Origin: Metridium senile
Lineage: Eukaryota > Cnidaria > Anthozoa > Actiniaria > Metridiidae
Assembly: GCA_949775045.1 (NCBI GenBank)
Contig: OX459105.1
Span: 3,042,686-3,106,685 of the forward strand
Direction: 5' to 3'
Length of the DNA stretch: 64,000 nt
This document shows, one piece after another, positions 15,201-24,100 of the stretch. The position numbers were made by a program, and so were the translations under genes. The notes under the pieces were generated by a model, which saw nothing but the letters and a program-made list of their open reading frames with translations, ran no database searches and had not been told where the DNA came from. The number at the start of each line of letters is the position of its first letter. The stretch's first letter is position 1.

Positions 15201-16120
15201 CTTATGATATATGCTACGTCTTATTATTACTCTATGTGGTTCATTTTAAACGTGACGACAGTTTGCTGTACTGACTGTAAAGTAACAGAGATTTTTTGAC
15301 ACTGCAAAAGAAAAAAAAAACCACCACAAAGACGGAGTAGAAAAGTCGGTTTAATTTTCCGTGCATTAAATTACAAAGTACTTATGCTGTCAGATGTATT
15401 AAAAAAATCTTAAGCTTCTCCTAATGCTAACGCGCTCTAATTCGAAACAAGTAAAAGGGTAACGAAACTCTTTCGCGACGACGTCGCTCGAGAGCTCTCT
15501 TCCTTCCTTTATATTAAAAAAAAATTACCCAAAACTAATAGATTATATTCGATTTAAGATTGCTAGCCATAAATGTGTGAAACAATTATTAGTTATTTAG
15601 GAAGTAATCGTATTTAGTTATCAACTACTTCGATAGAACAGTTCGGGAACAGTTCTCATTTAACCCGTGAGACAAAGTATATTAGTTAAAACACGATATT
15701 CGAATTACAACAAAAAAACAAAATTAAGCCGTGAAACTTTCTTTACTGTATTAGCCGAACTTAAATACATTGTTAATTCCATCGTGTTCTTGTGTTGTTA
15801 TTTTAATATCACGCTTTGACTAAGACCCCGTCTACACGGATCCGGATAGTTTTGAAACCGCATACTTTTTGATGCGAATCGGCCTATCGTCCAACGAGGC
15901 CTAATATACTTTGTTTCACGGGTTAACGAGAACAGCTCTGTATATTATGCAGTCTATTTCGGTATCAATAGAGTGTTTGCTACCTTTAAAATGTCATTAC
16001 CATAAAGCAAAGTAAACATAGAATATAATCCATTATTTTCCATCACTAACCTGTAGTTTTTTGCAGCAATAAGATTACAATCACGATACGGAAGTGAAGT
16101 AAAACACGATCGTCTGCCAT
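104..16120 (-). CDS. Receptor gene C, 5' portion: signal peptide plus four F5/8C (discoidin) domains, continues beyond left edge
   Basis: This is a multi-exon gene read on the minus strand. The exons in reading order are 16051-16120 or 14010-14079 (alternative first exons), 11263-11588, 6515-6659, 5840-6162, 5460-5610, 3363-3673, 1892-2033, 726-1033 and 104-245. Reading phases agree at every junction, and the visible coding length with one first exon is 1,918 nt, ending in phase 1 as in gene B. After the signal peptide come four F5/8C domains, each made of a long exon (308-326 nt) and a short exon (142-151 nt). F5/8C domains bind sugars, lipids or proteins outside the cell, so this is an extracellular recognition region. 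By analogy with the neighbouring paralogue B, Ig, FN3, transmembrane and tail exons should lie beyond position 1. Unlike B, all four domains here are open. No function has been shown; a recognition receptor is an inference. Confidence 0.85.
246..725. other. Gene C intron, no feature seen
   Basis: This AT-rich intron separates the two halves of F5/8C domain 4. Apart from a run of A near 630-647 I see nothing in it. Confidence 0.6.
726..1033 (-). CDS. Gene C F5/8C domain 4, first exon
   Basis: It opens TCSSPFGLEKGGSVKDSKMT and contains GRLYGDASWCSNTSSNTEY, IQIDLGKMATLTGIATQGDH and WVQTYTLKYSINGSVWNDYR. The acceptor is CAG before CTTGTAGC and the donor is GTATTA. The length of 308 nt is identical in gene B (38335-38642). 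Confidence 0.88.
1538..1672. repeat. Hairpin MITE-like element in gene C intron
   Basis: 'gagacctttgctag' on the left pairs with 'ggatttaaaggtct' on the right, and an inner perfect pairing joins 'aactttgataaagatc' with 'gatctttatcaaagtt'. The rest of the 1,034-1,891 intron shows nothing recognisable. Confidence 0.6.
1892..2033 (-). CDS. Gene C F5/8C domain 3, second exon
   Basis: It encodes DFTGNRDRTTIVTNTLAVPT through FLKFYPTEF to AMRVDVYGVPA and ends in phase 1. The 142-nt length equals the gene B copy at 39203-39344. Confidence 0.87.
2203..2960 (-). mobile_element. Penelope-like retroelement fragment (C-terminal GIY-YIG region)
   Basis: On the minus strand an open stretch reads GTFRCSRKCCNTCPYIVTR, then NVIYCIQCALCNQFYVGETG and RCLGDRFPDHARDIN, KPVSRHFN and so on. 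The cysteine-rich lead followed by 'FYVGETGR.L..R...H' is the hallmark of the GIY-YIG endonuclease end of Penelope-like and related elements. The reverse transcriptase part is missing. The downstream stretch 2,300-2,420 ('gacgtttcgag', 'ttcgtcgg') is the usual 3' tail of such copies. A dead fragment in a gene C intron. Confidence 0.75.
3363..3673 (-). CDS. Gene C F5/8C domain 3, first exon
   Basis: It opens with a split valine, then CSKLSVGLPYSSLVPDHRFS. The core motifs DWLQIDLGSV and AVATQGNGYG are present, followed by YKLRISLDNVNWRYYQ. It ends in phase 0 at DK. Confidence 0.87.
4661..4730 (+). repeat. tRNA-like sequence (SINE head or tRNA pseudogene)
   Basis: 'tggtgtagtggttaacac' fits a pol III A box and 'gggtttgagtcc' a B box with one change. 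The ends 'ccttg' and 'caagg' could pair as an acceptor stem. The anticodon stem does not pair well, so I do not call a working tRNA. Confidence 0.5.
5190..5385. repeat. Tandem repeat, about 66-bp unit, ~3 copies
   Basis: 'aaatctagg...tactgaatccattaattg' recurs three times with small changes in the gene C intron 3,674-5,459. A short TTTA run lies at 5,045-5,080. Nothing else seen in this intron besides the tRNA-like piece. Confidence 0.75.
5460..5610 (-). CDS. Gene C F5/8C domain 2, second exon
   Basis: It encodes DFVGNTDSDTIVKNLLYEGT and continues to CMRTELYGVQQNT, ending in phase 1. The same 151-nt length is kept in gene B (45304-45454). Confidence 0.85.
5840..6162 (-). CDS. Gene C F5/8C domain 2, first exon
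   Basis: The codon split with the previous exon gives Asp, then FSCKSLPVGVASVAKIP. The core reads GRLGYTAGSSWCDATSDSSP, then YLQVKMMSSPYIICGVATQG and WVQTYQIQTSTDGSSFTDYK. This is a clear F5/8C first half. It differs from the gene B copy by one codon in length. Confidence 0.87.
6178..6216. repeat. AT-dinucleotide-rich run
   Basis: A mostly alternating TA tract near the acceptor of gene C F5/8C domain 2. Confidence 0.7.
6515..6659 (-). CDS. Gene C F5/8C domain 1, second exon
   Basis: It encodes LFSGNTDSNTAVKNDL through IRFTPTQY to ALRVEVYGD, the C-terminal strand set of an F5/8C domain ('F.GNTD..T.V...ARYIRI.P...'). Acceptor TATAG and donor GTATTG flank it. A 4.6-kb intron holding a long-inverted-repeat element separates it from the first half. 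Confidence 0.85.
6779..7030. repeat. Direct repeat pair in gene C intron
   Basis: 'acaacaatagactagacta' with following 'aacacagaact' and 'aataaaatgttaaagat' occurs at 6,779-6,842 and again at 6,964-7,030, flanking about 120 bp. Confidence 0.6.
7700..11017. mobile_element. 3.3-kb long-inverted-repeat element flanked by TTAA
   Basis: Arms of about 0.9 kb (7,700-8,585 and 10,122-11,017) are inverted copies of each other. The ends read 'gagtaaatgtcag' and, inverted, 'gagtgaatgtcag', and each is bordered by TTAA (7,696-7,699 and 11,018-11,021). A TTAA duplication is the sign of piggyBac-type insertion. The 1.5-kb middle has no transposase that I can recognise, so it is non-autonomous. It lies in the intron splitting gene C F5/8C domain 1. 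Confidence 0.7.
9258..9308. repeat. Short near-perfect palindrome
   Basis: 'tagcctgcgttacatccgg' pairs with 'ccggatgtaacgcaggcta' around a loop of about 11 bp. It sits inside the loop of the 3.3-kb element and is probably a small nested MITE. Confidence 0.75.
11263..11588 (-). CDS. Gene C F5/8C domain 1, first exon
   Basis: The frame is open through the exon and begins CQDGCSAVGLDDSSIIPDSS, the usual discoidin opening (cysteine, then a 'PDS' segment). It contains YLQIDLGKV and AVATKGN, which match the conserved 'W/YLQIDLG...ITGVATQG' core. It ends in phase 0 at SPK. The paralogous exon in gene B lacks 14 nt and is out of frame. Confidence 0.85.
11673..11946. mobile_element. MITE with TA flanks in gene C intron 1
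   Basis: Terminal inverted repeats begin 'gctaattcaattaacttt' on the left and, inverted, 'gccaattcaattaacttt' on the right, with 'tttgtcgctga' further in. TA borders both ends. No coding capacity. Confidence 0.75.
12155..12200. repeat. TTAA microsatellite
   Basis: About eleven tandem copies of the self-complementary tetramer TTAA, in gene C intron 1. Confidence 0.85.
13661..13858. repeat. Hairpin MITE-like element, full copy (partial copy at 15,824-15,895)
   Basis: 'tctacacgaatccgatccg' on the left pairs with 'cggatccgtgtag' on the right, with 'aaaccgcata' repeated in both orientations. The equivalent place in the second copy of the duplication keeps only about 70 bp of it. Confidence 0.65.
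14010..14079 (-). CDS. Gene C first coding exon, downstream duplicate (signal peptide)
   Basis: A second signal-peptide exon encodes MADDHVVFHFRTVIVILLLQ then KTT, with the same donor, phase and strong start context as the copy at 16051-16120. It came from a tandem duplication that also copied about 2 kb of intron. Homology to the other copy stops roughly 30 bp upstream of the ATG, so this copy seems to lack the conserved 5' flank. It could be used from its own promoter, be spliced in from the upstream one, or be unused. Confidence 0.7.
16051..16120 (-). CDS. Gene C first coding exon, upstream copy (signal peptide)
   Basis: The exon encodes MADDRVLLHFRIVIVILLLQ followed by KTT and ends in phase 1 with a GT donor just left of 16051. 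The start has a strong context (A at -3, G at +4). The hydrophobic run IVIVILLL fits a signal peptide. The leftover G joins the GT that opens the exon at 11263-11588 to give Gly before the first cysteines. The DNA upstream of the ATG (16,121 on) matches the region upstream of the gene B start, so this copy keeps the ancestral 5' flank. Confidence 0.8.
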
Positions 16121-17784
16121 GGTTCGCGAAGGTATGCGCACAACCTCGTTTGCAAACTAGAGTTTGTTTCTTGCGTGACGCTAAGGAACAACTAAAATAT
16201 CTAATGGAAGGTCAGTAAGATCAGACGACGGGGGAGGGGACGGTGAGTTCAACCGACTATAAGTTTTTTTCTTTCATTTGATTAGGAGTAAAATAAACAA
16301 TAACGATCGAAGAAATAGATAAAGCTAAAGAAACGAGAAAACCCCTTAACTGTTACTGTCAATGACACCACATTGTCCAACGCATCTATTATACAACAAT
16401 GATGATGATCTTGGTTCAAAACTACAAAAAGCAGAAAATGTACTGGGTAAAATTACGAAACGTAAGAAGGCATAAGCAGAAAACAGAAAACTTACATTCT
16501 GGTGCTACGACGCATCTTGACTGTGACTAACTGAATTTACATACGGACTACGCTAAACACTGAATATACGAGATACTCAAATCCTCAAGGGAACGTAACA
16601 AAAACAAAGGCGAGAAAGTGAACCAAAACAAAGGATAACAAGACAACTGTAGGAATGAAGATTTAAACGCAACATTAAGTACAAAATATTCTGCTGATTT
16701 TTATCCATATCCAAAAACGATGATACAATATAATATAAACAAGTTAATAATTAAGATATAAAGAAAAAACGATCAAGAGAAATAAATATATAGCAAGGAG
16801 AAAGTAAGAATACAATTTTATTGTTTTTATAGTAGTTATGTTTCCTTAGAAATAACTGAATACATGTGATTAACTGTTAGCTTTGAACATCAGACAAACC
16901 ACTGCTATCTGATTAGCGGAACACCGGAGAAAAAACGCACTGCGCACGCTCGGAAGACGGTTTTACAATAAAATTACCGGCGTTCGGGAAATCTTAAAGT
17001 TAAGAAAGTTCGTGGAACGTTAGTGCTTATATTTCCCTATCACATCACATAACTTTTTTCTTTCTCTTGTCAAATAATACAACAGAAATTCGCATAATAC
17101 ATAACCACACGAAAACACGAACCCTTCGTAAAATCTTCATTTAGTCCTTTGTTGTGCTTACGCATGCGCCGTGCGTTTCTCACCCGAGTCGTTAAGCGGA
17201 CTTTTGGTCTTAAACGTCAGTAAGCTGAACTCATACAAAGTGTCGTATAACTGAATTAAAGTTACGGAAAACATTCGCGACATCATTTTGACATAACTTT
17301 TTTTTTGCATAAATGATTTTTTATAGGGATATAAACTTTAACTATGATATCATTAAAAATGTATTTCAAAAAATATTATTTAGAGCGAGATTTGTTTGAA
17401 AAAGCTAGTATTAAAAGTAGGTGTTACTGTTTACACATTTATTAAAGCCAGATTTCACAATTTGTATTTAGCACAAATTGTCTAACTTTGGAAGCATATA
17501 GATGAAAAGTTATTTCTTTGATACTTCACAAACGAAAAGTCTCAAACCGTGGCTGGTTTTGTTATTTAGGTCTTTGTTTAAGTTATCACCACAAGTGTCA
17601 TAGCAACACAGTTTACTTTTTGATGTACTGTGTACCGTGGTTAATAATGATTAAATTATATTGCGATCTTCACAAAAATGCCTTTTAAGCCTGCGATAAC
17701 GATAGTCCAGTCTACTTTATTGATTTGTTTTTATGTTATCAACAGTAAGCTGCTTATCCCACTAAATTCTTGGAACGACTGAAT
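16121..17784. promoter_or_regulatory. Intergenic region between genes B (3') and C (5'): putative gene C promoter and gene B 3' flank
   Basis: No coding sequence is seen. The 400 bp next to the gene C start match the flank of the gene B start almost base for base (compare 54,629-55,040), including the block 'gacgacgggggaggggac' and 'gcgtgacgct'. Such conservation 5' of two paralogous starts points to promoter or 5' UTR. The part near 17.4-17.78 kb matches 61.5-62.1 kb next to the gene A stop. I cannot name a TATA box or start site. Confidence 0.45.
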
Positions 17785-18171
17785 TCATATTCGAAGTTCA
17801 TTACTAGCTGAATTACTATCCATATGTAGTCTTTGGTATGCAGAGTTTTGTATGTCCATTATAAGTGGCTGGTAGTTTGAAGAATCACCACATTCACCAC
17901 TACTCAACAGTACCTTAGCCTTTGTGGTTTGATTAAGCTCCTCATAAACTGATCCTTGGTTTTGCTGGCTTATATCAAGTGCCTGGTACGTTCCACTTGG
18001 CAAATCACTAGCTGAAGTATTACCTTTGCCGTGGGATGTGGATGGCATGGTAGGATGTGAAGTGTTCTGACTGTTCTGGTACTCGTCGATGGAATCGTAT
18101 ACTTGGGAAATAGTTGTAGGGATGTTACTCAATTGAATACCTCCATCTGGTCCTCTATCAACTCTGGTATT
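17785..18171 (-). CDS. Gene B exon 27: tyrosine-motif tail and stop
   Basis: The last 128 residues include VYDSI, EYQN, TYQAL, SVYEEL, SNYQPL and SAYQRL. SVYEEL, SNYQPL and SAYQRL each fit (S/I/V/L)xYxx(I/V/L). YQPL and YQRL are separated by 8 residues (IMDIQNSA), matching the ITAM pattern YxxL/I-x6-8-YxxL/I. The region between is rich in Ser, Thr, Gln and Asn, with no folded domain. It ends SASNELRI then a stop, as in gene A. Confidence 0.88.
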   Translation of the reverse strand, partial: NTRVDRGPDGGIQLSNIPTTISQVYDSIDEYQNSQNTSHPTMPSTSHGKGNTSASDLPSGTYQALDISQQNQGSVYEELNQTTKAKVLLSSGECGDSSNYQPLIMDIQNSAYQRLHMDSNSASNELRI

Positions 18172-21100
18172 CTAGGAAAAAATAAAGCAACATACTGGAG
18201 ACATATTTGGATTAATTATTAAAATTGGTATAGATTTTAAAGTGCCCCAGAATACTCTATACTAAAACTGGACATTTTCTTAGTACCAGCACTGTCCGAT
18301 ATAGAGGGGTTTATAAATATTCTTATTAAAGTGCCGTAAACATTGTCCTTTTTAATTATAGTTTGTTAAAAACGTGTAGTTTGAAGATAGAATAAGAACA
18401 TGGCTCACCTCATAAACAACTTGTTGTGGCGAATCTTTTTCTTCATATTTTGAATTCCTGCATAGTAAAAACACTATAGTTATCTATTTAAATACTATAA
18501 TCGTTTTGGGTAATAGTCCCCTACACAGTTCTCTGCTCCATCTTAAAAGGTAGCCGGGCCTTTGCACCGAAGCGAGACGAACGTTGAGCTTGCAATGATA
18601 GGGAAATGTTAATACCCTGCGGGACAATTATTCACGTGTCTCTATCATTGCAAGCTCAACGTTCGTCTCGCTTCGATGCAAAGGCTTGGCTACCTTTCAA
18701 GATGGCGCAGGGAACTGTGAAGGGGACTATCGATCGGTTCATGGTGAAACATTCTACCTTTTGGTTGACTGTTCTTCAACTGAAACATAAATAATTAAAA
18801 ATATTAAAATAACACTAAGGCAGTTATTAGTAGTGATAAAAACAGTTTTGATGACGATGATTAATGATAATCAATAATAATGAATCTAAAAATATATCAT
18901 ATACAGTTGACTCTCTCGTGAGCCTCCATCCTCGAACCAGAAGAAAGCGGTTATGAATCTAAAAATATATCATATACAGTTGACTCTCTCGTGAGCCTCC
19001 ATCCTCGGACCAGAAGAAAGCGGTTATGAATCTAAAAATATATAATATACAGTTGATTCTCTCGTGATCCTCCATCCTCGAACCAGAAGAAAGCGGTTAT
19101 GAATCTAAAAATATATCATATACAGTTGACTCTCTCGTGATCCTCCATCCTCGGACCAGAAGAAAGTGGTTATTAATCTAAAAATATATCATAAACATTA
19201 ACACTGTTAAAAGGCTTGCAAAATAAGAAATAGAATTACGAGAAGACCAGTTGTCATTTTTGTAATTTGTATATTTCGGTCTTTATCCAAAGACCATCAA
19301 CTGCAAATGAATAAATTCAACTAAGATAAGTAAACAAAGATAAACTTTGGATTAAGACCGAAATATACAAATTACAAAAATGACAACTGTTCTTCTCGTA
19401 ATTCTATTTCTCATCAAACTATATGCCCAAAAGAATATATTTATACTTGCAAAATAATATAAAACACTAAACGTACCTTTCTTTCTCAAGTATAGGTTGT
19501 AAATCAGAAGTAGGATAATGATCACTATGAACACCACATTGAATGATAGTGAGATGAGGAAATTCGTTTCTGCAGTTGCTAGAAAGAAATCATGATATGC
19601 ATGTCAATAAATACAAATACATAAGCCAGCCATTAATTATAACTCACAGAAAATGTCCTCTTGTGATTGTCCTTTCTTTCCATCTTCTAAAACAAGAAGT
19701 TAAGATACACCTATTTCAATTAACGTTGTCCATCTGGAATGGTTGATCTGAGACCGGTAGGAATTGTGGTAGTTCGTTAAACTGCAAATACACTATTATA
19801 TTCACGCTCGAATATTAATGTTTACTTCTGAAATACTGTTATTCATAATTCAGCACCATTCAAGTGTGATTAAAACAATGTATTTGGTATTTAATGTACT
19901 CCCACAATTCCTGTCGGTCTCAGATCAACCATTCCAACGCAATGCAAGGCGGGACATTTGTCTAACAATTTGTATTAACCCGAGCGTTTCAACAATCAGA
20001 AGATAACTTCTGCTGAAGTTGTCAAAACGTCAGACAAAAACACCATCATTAGTGTTTTTTCAAGACTATACAAGCCAATATTCATTTAATTAATGCTCTC
20101 AGTTAAAAAGTTTTTATATTTCATTTGGCGACAGTTAGTGTGTTAAGTAACATAAGGTTATTCTGACACAAAGTTTAGAGGGCCAAAGAAAGACAGCGGT
20201 ATCTTTAAAGTTTGGTACAGTTTTGCAAATACTAAAAGCATGATATGCAGAATAGTACCAAATAGCGTTTCTACTGTTTTGTAAAGAATAAACACTAAAA
20301 GCATGCAACATAATAAATTAACACTAAAAATGTTTTAGATACTAGTTACCTTTGCTCACTGGGACTTTAACCTCTGCAATTTTTACCATTCCACCATACA
20401 AGTCCTCAAATAATAAAGAAAAGTGTATATAAGTGAGAGAATAAAATATTCCCCTTCACAGTTTACAGTTTCTGCTGACCTTTGCAATCAAGCAAGACGA
20501 ACATTGAGATACGTACAATGATAGTGTCACATGCATAATTGTCCAGCAATGTGTCAAAATATATTTATCCCTGCAAGAGAGCTGATAAGGGTCACAGCTT
20601 GTTCTGCTGCAATGATATCCATAATATACAAAATAGCTACAGAGACAATCGTTGCATCACAACCTGCTATTTCGAAACTTCAGTTGGATTATAATATTTT
20701 CATTTTTTCTTCTGTCAAGGTGGAGGTGAAGCTTATGTAAACCTGTCAACTGATTAGTTAATTTGATGTAAGCCCCGCCTCTAAATTGATTGACGGATCG
20801 AAAAAAATCAAATTAATTGAAATGTCCATTTGCTAGTCGTGATGCAATAATTTTCTCAGAAAACAACACATATGACATTAACTAATTGGCTCAAGTGCAC
20901 TTTATTAGTAGTAGTGTAGGGACCGAATTAGCCTTTTTTAGTGAGGTTCGTGAGAATCGAGTGATTGCGGTGATCTGGTGATCCAGGTGATCGGGGTGAT
21001 CGGGGTGATCCGGGGAGCAGGGGGGAGTTTGCAGTTCTTTTTACGGTATCATGATTAAGTGGAAAATTCATTGTTGTCCAAAGACGGACTTAACCGAGAA

Positions 21101-24100
21101 ATGATTGGATGTGACGCAGGCAAGAGGATGGTCGCTTCAAAGAGAGTCAACTGTATTTAGTATATTTAGTATACTTACTGTCTTTCCACATTGAAACACT
21201 TCATACTGTTTACCCTCCTCCAATTTGACATTTTCATAATTTCCATACTTTTTGCCATCCCCAAGGGTAAACGTCTCTGTATTTGGAGGCAATTCAGCTG
21301 CATTTTTGGCTATTTCTTTACATGTCAATTTGGAGCATTCAGGAGAACGCTTTTTTCTCTTCTTATCTTTAACTTCATGAATATAAACCAAGACAAGACT
21401 GACACAAATAAGTAAATTATATAAAATTAATAAAGTAACAATTAATTCAACTGTATTCATTTGACTCAAATATGCAACTAGCTGTTGCCTAATGACTAAC
21501 AGACTGGGGATTGTTGTCACTGCAGCCGTGTTGTTGTGTGTATAATATATACTCTATCACCATATAAACACAACAATCAACATCATCATCATAACAACAC
21601 CACAGTCAACATCATCATCGTCATAATCATCATCATATAATCATCAAAATCAACATCAGCATCATCATCATAACAACACCACAATCAACATAAGCACCAC
21701 CATATTAACACCACAATCAACATAATCATCATTATCATGATATTAACACCACATCAACATCAGCATCATCGTATTAATATCATCGTCATCATAATCGTTG
21801 TTATACATGTCTTACTCAAGCTTTCCATTGATATCACTTATCTTCCACAATGTGATGTTGCCAACAGCAGAAGTAATTGTACTGACATAACCTCCTTTTG
21901 GTACAGGTGGTTCTGTTGGAAAACGTTTTATATAGGTATACACCTATTTCAATTAACGTTGTCCATCTGGAATGGTTGATCTGAGACCGATAGGAATTGT
22001 GGGAGCTCGTTAAACTGCAAATACACTATTATAATCACGCTTGAATATTAATGTTTACTTCTGAAATACTGTTATCCATAATTCAGCACCATTCAAGTGT
22101 GATTAAAACAATGTATTTGGAAGTTAATGAGCTCCCACAATTCCTATCGGTCTCAGATCAACCATTCCAGATGGACAACGTTAATTGAAGTAGGTGTATG
22201 TTAACTTGTCATATGTTTGCAAACATAATTGTAATTGTAATATTAGCACCACTATAAACATCATCAACATATTAGCACCAACAGCATCATATCGACATCA
22301 TATCAACAACACCATTGTCAATACAACCTCTGCAGACTCAGAAGTAAGAGCAACCTGACTGAGTGACTGAGTGACTGAGTGACTGAGTGACTGAGTGACT
22401 GAGTGACTGAGTGACTGAGTACTAATTGAAAAATTTAGCGCTGGCTGTTAAAATAACACCTACAAACAGTTTCTGTTAGGGCGAGTCCATTCAAACCATT
22501 CATTGAAGGTTGAGAACAATAACTGTTCTTACCACTGTTTAAAATATCTCTGAAATTGATTTTGCTGAGACTTTTAAAAAAAGATTTTGTAGTCATGGTA
22601 GATTGGTTGCATACATTCATAACTTTATATCTTTCACATGTACGCCAAAACGACAAATTAAATTTTCAGTGGAAACTAGTTTCGCTTTTCACATTTTACA
22701 TAATTTCTAACGGATTGTAATACAGTGGACTGAGGTTAACTAAAGACGAAACTAGTTTCCACTGAAAATTTAATTTGTCGTTTTGGCGTACGTGTGCAAG
22801 ATATATAGTGTTTAAAATTATTTGCATATAACTATAATAATAACAACTATTGTACCACATGTTTAGATCCTAATTATCACAAAAAAACCTACTTGATTAT
22901 TTGTATTTTGTTTGAAAACACAAATATATAAATTAGAAAAATTGATAGATCGAAGGACTGTATTGGGATAACATTGAAGCTTGCTTAAAGAATGGATGTA
23001 GAATAACAAAACTGGGACATCATTCTAAATGAAGTTCGACTGAATCGAAACTGACTGGTGACTTGTTCGTCCAATTCTGAGAAATTTCGTTAAAAATAAC
23101 ATTTATCTATCACTTTTAAAAAGGTTTGATGTATTCTAAACCTGAATGAACGGTATATTAATCCATAAGTACAGCGAAACCAAACGAATGTGTAATAGAT
23201 GATAATGCAGATAGGGCGACGAACGTTTATGCTTTTTCAAAAATGGTTATTTTGACAGTCAAACTCAAAACAAACATACTAATGACAAACACAATTGTAT
23301 GGTATAAGATAATGAGAGATGATTATTATAGAAAGTTTCAAGATAGAGCACTGGTTATGAATAGTCGGCAAACTGGTTCTAGGACCTCGGAGAAACGACT
23401 CAACTGTTTGCGAAATGACCGGTAACCTGTGAGTGATGATAAGACTGACTTAACTAATGTTTGCATGTAGAACAATTATCACTACACAATACCTCCAACT
23501 TCTGTATCACCTATTACTTTGTTGCTGTCCTTTCCTTTACCACATTCAGTCGTAGCTGACACAGTAAACCTGTATCTTGTAGCTGGACACAGATCAGTCA
23601 CTGTGGTAGTTAAACTTGTTGAAAATGTTGTACGGTTTGGTAAAGGAAAACCAACCCAAGAAAAATCATAAGTCTTCCAACCATAGATAGTGATCTATAT
23701 ATAATAAATAAACTATCCTTAGCTATATGATTATCATAATTAATGGTGATAATAGTGTTTACAAATATCATGATGATAAAGATGATCGTTGCTGATGCTG
23801 ATAATGATGATGATCAAAAATGATTATCATGACATGATGATGGATGTGATGTGATGCGATGTAGTAATGTAATGAGGTGATTCTGATAGTTTCTGATAAG
23901 CCTCTTGGCGTTTTGTTAGTAATCTTCTCTTGTCAACTTAATTATATTTGTGCATGTATTACGCGCATTTGATCATATGCACATGTTAATTTGCGCGAAA
24001 CAAATATTAAATTATTATATATATTGTATATTTATAATGGCAAAGAAATAAATTTCCATAAGCTCCCAATTAAATGACGACCTTCATATTAATGACAATG

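Larger units (their letters stand above)
11645..16135. repeat. Tandem duplication of gene C intron 1 and first exon
   Basis: The stretch 11.65-14.11 kb and the stretch 14.11-16.13 kb are diverged direct copies. Shared blocks include 'ggttg(a/g)ctttttgtttg', the 12.79-13.5 kb versus 15.0-15.65 kb segments and the signal-peptide exon. The copies differ by inserted MITEs and by a purine-rich block at 14,330-14,405. The duplication gives gene C two first exons. Confidence 0.8.

Noticed and set aside
12795..15299. Plus-strand frames at 12,795-13,136 and 15,012-15,299
   Set aside because: Copies within the intron 1 duplication with differing frames and lengths; partly MITE sequence.
17785..18457. 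Kinase or phosphatase domain in the receptor tail
   Set aside because: The tail is only about 160 residues, low in hydrophobics, with no catalytic motif before the stop.
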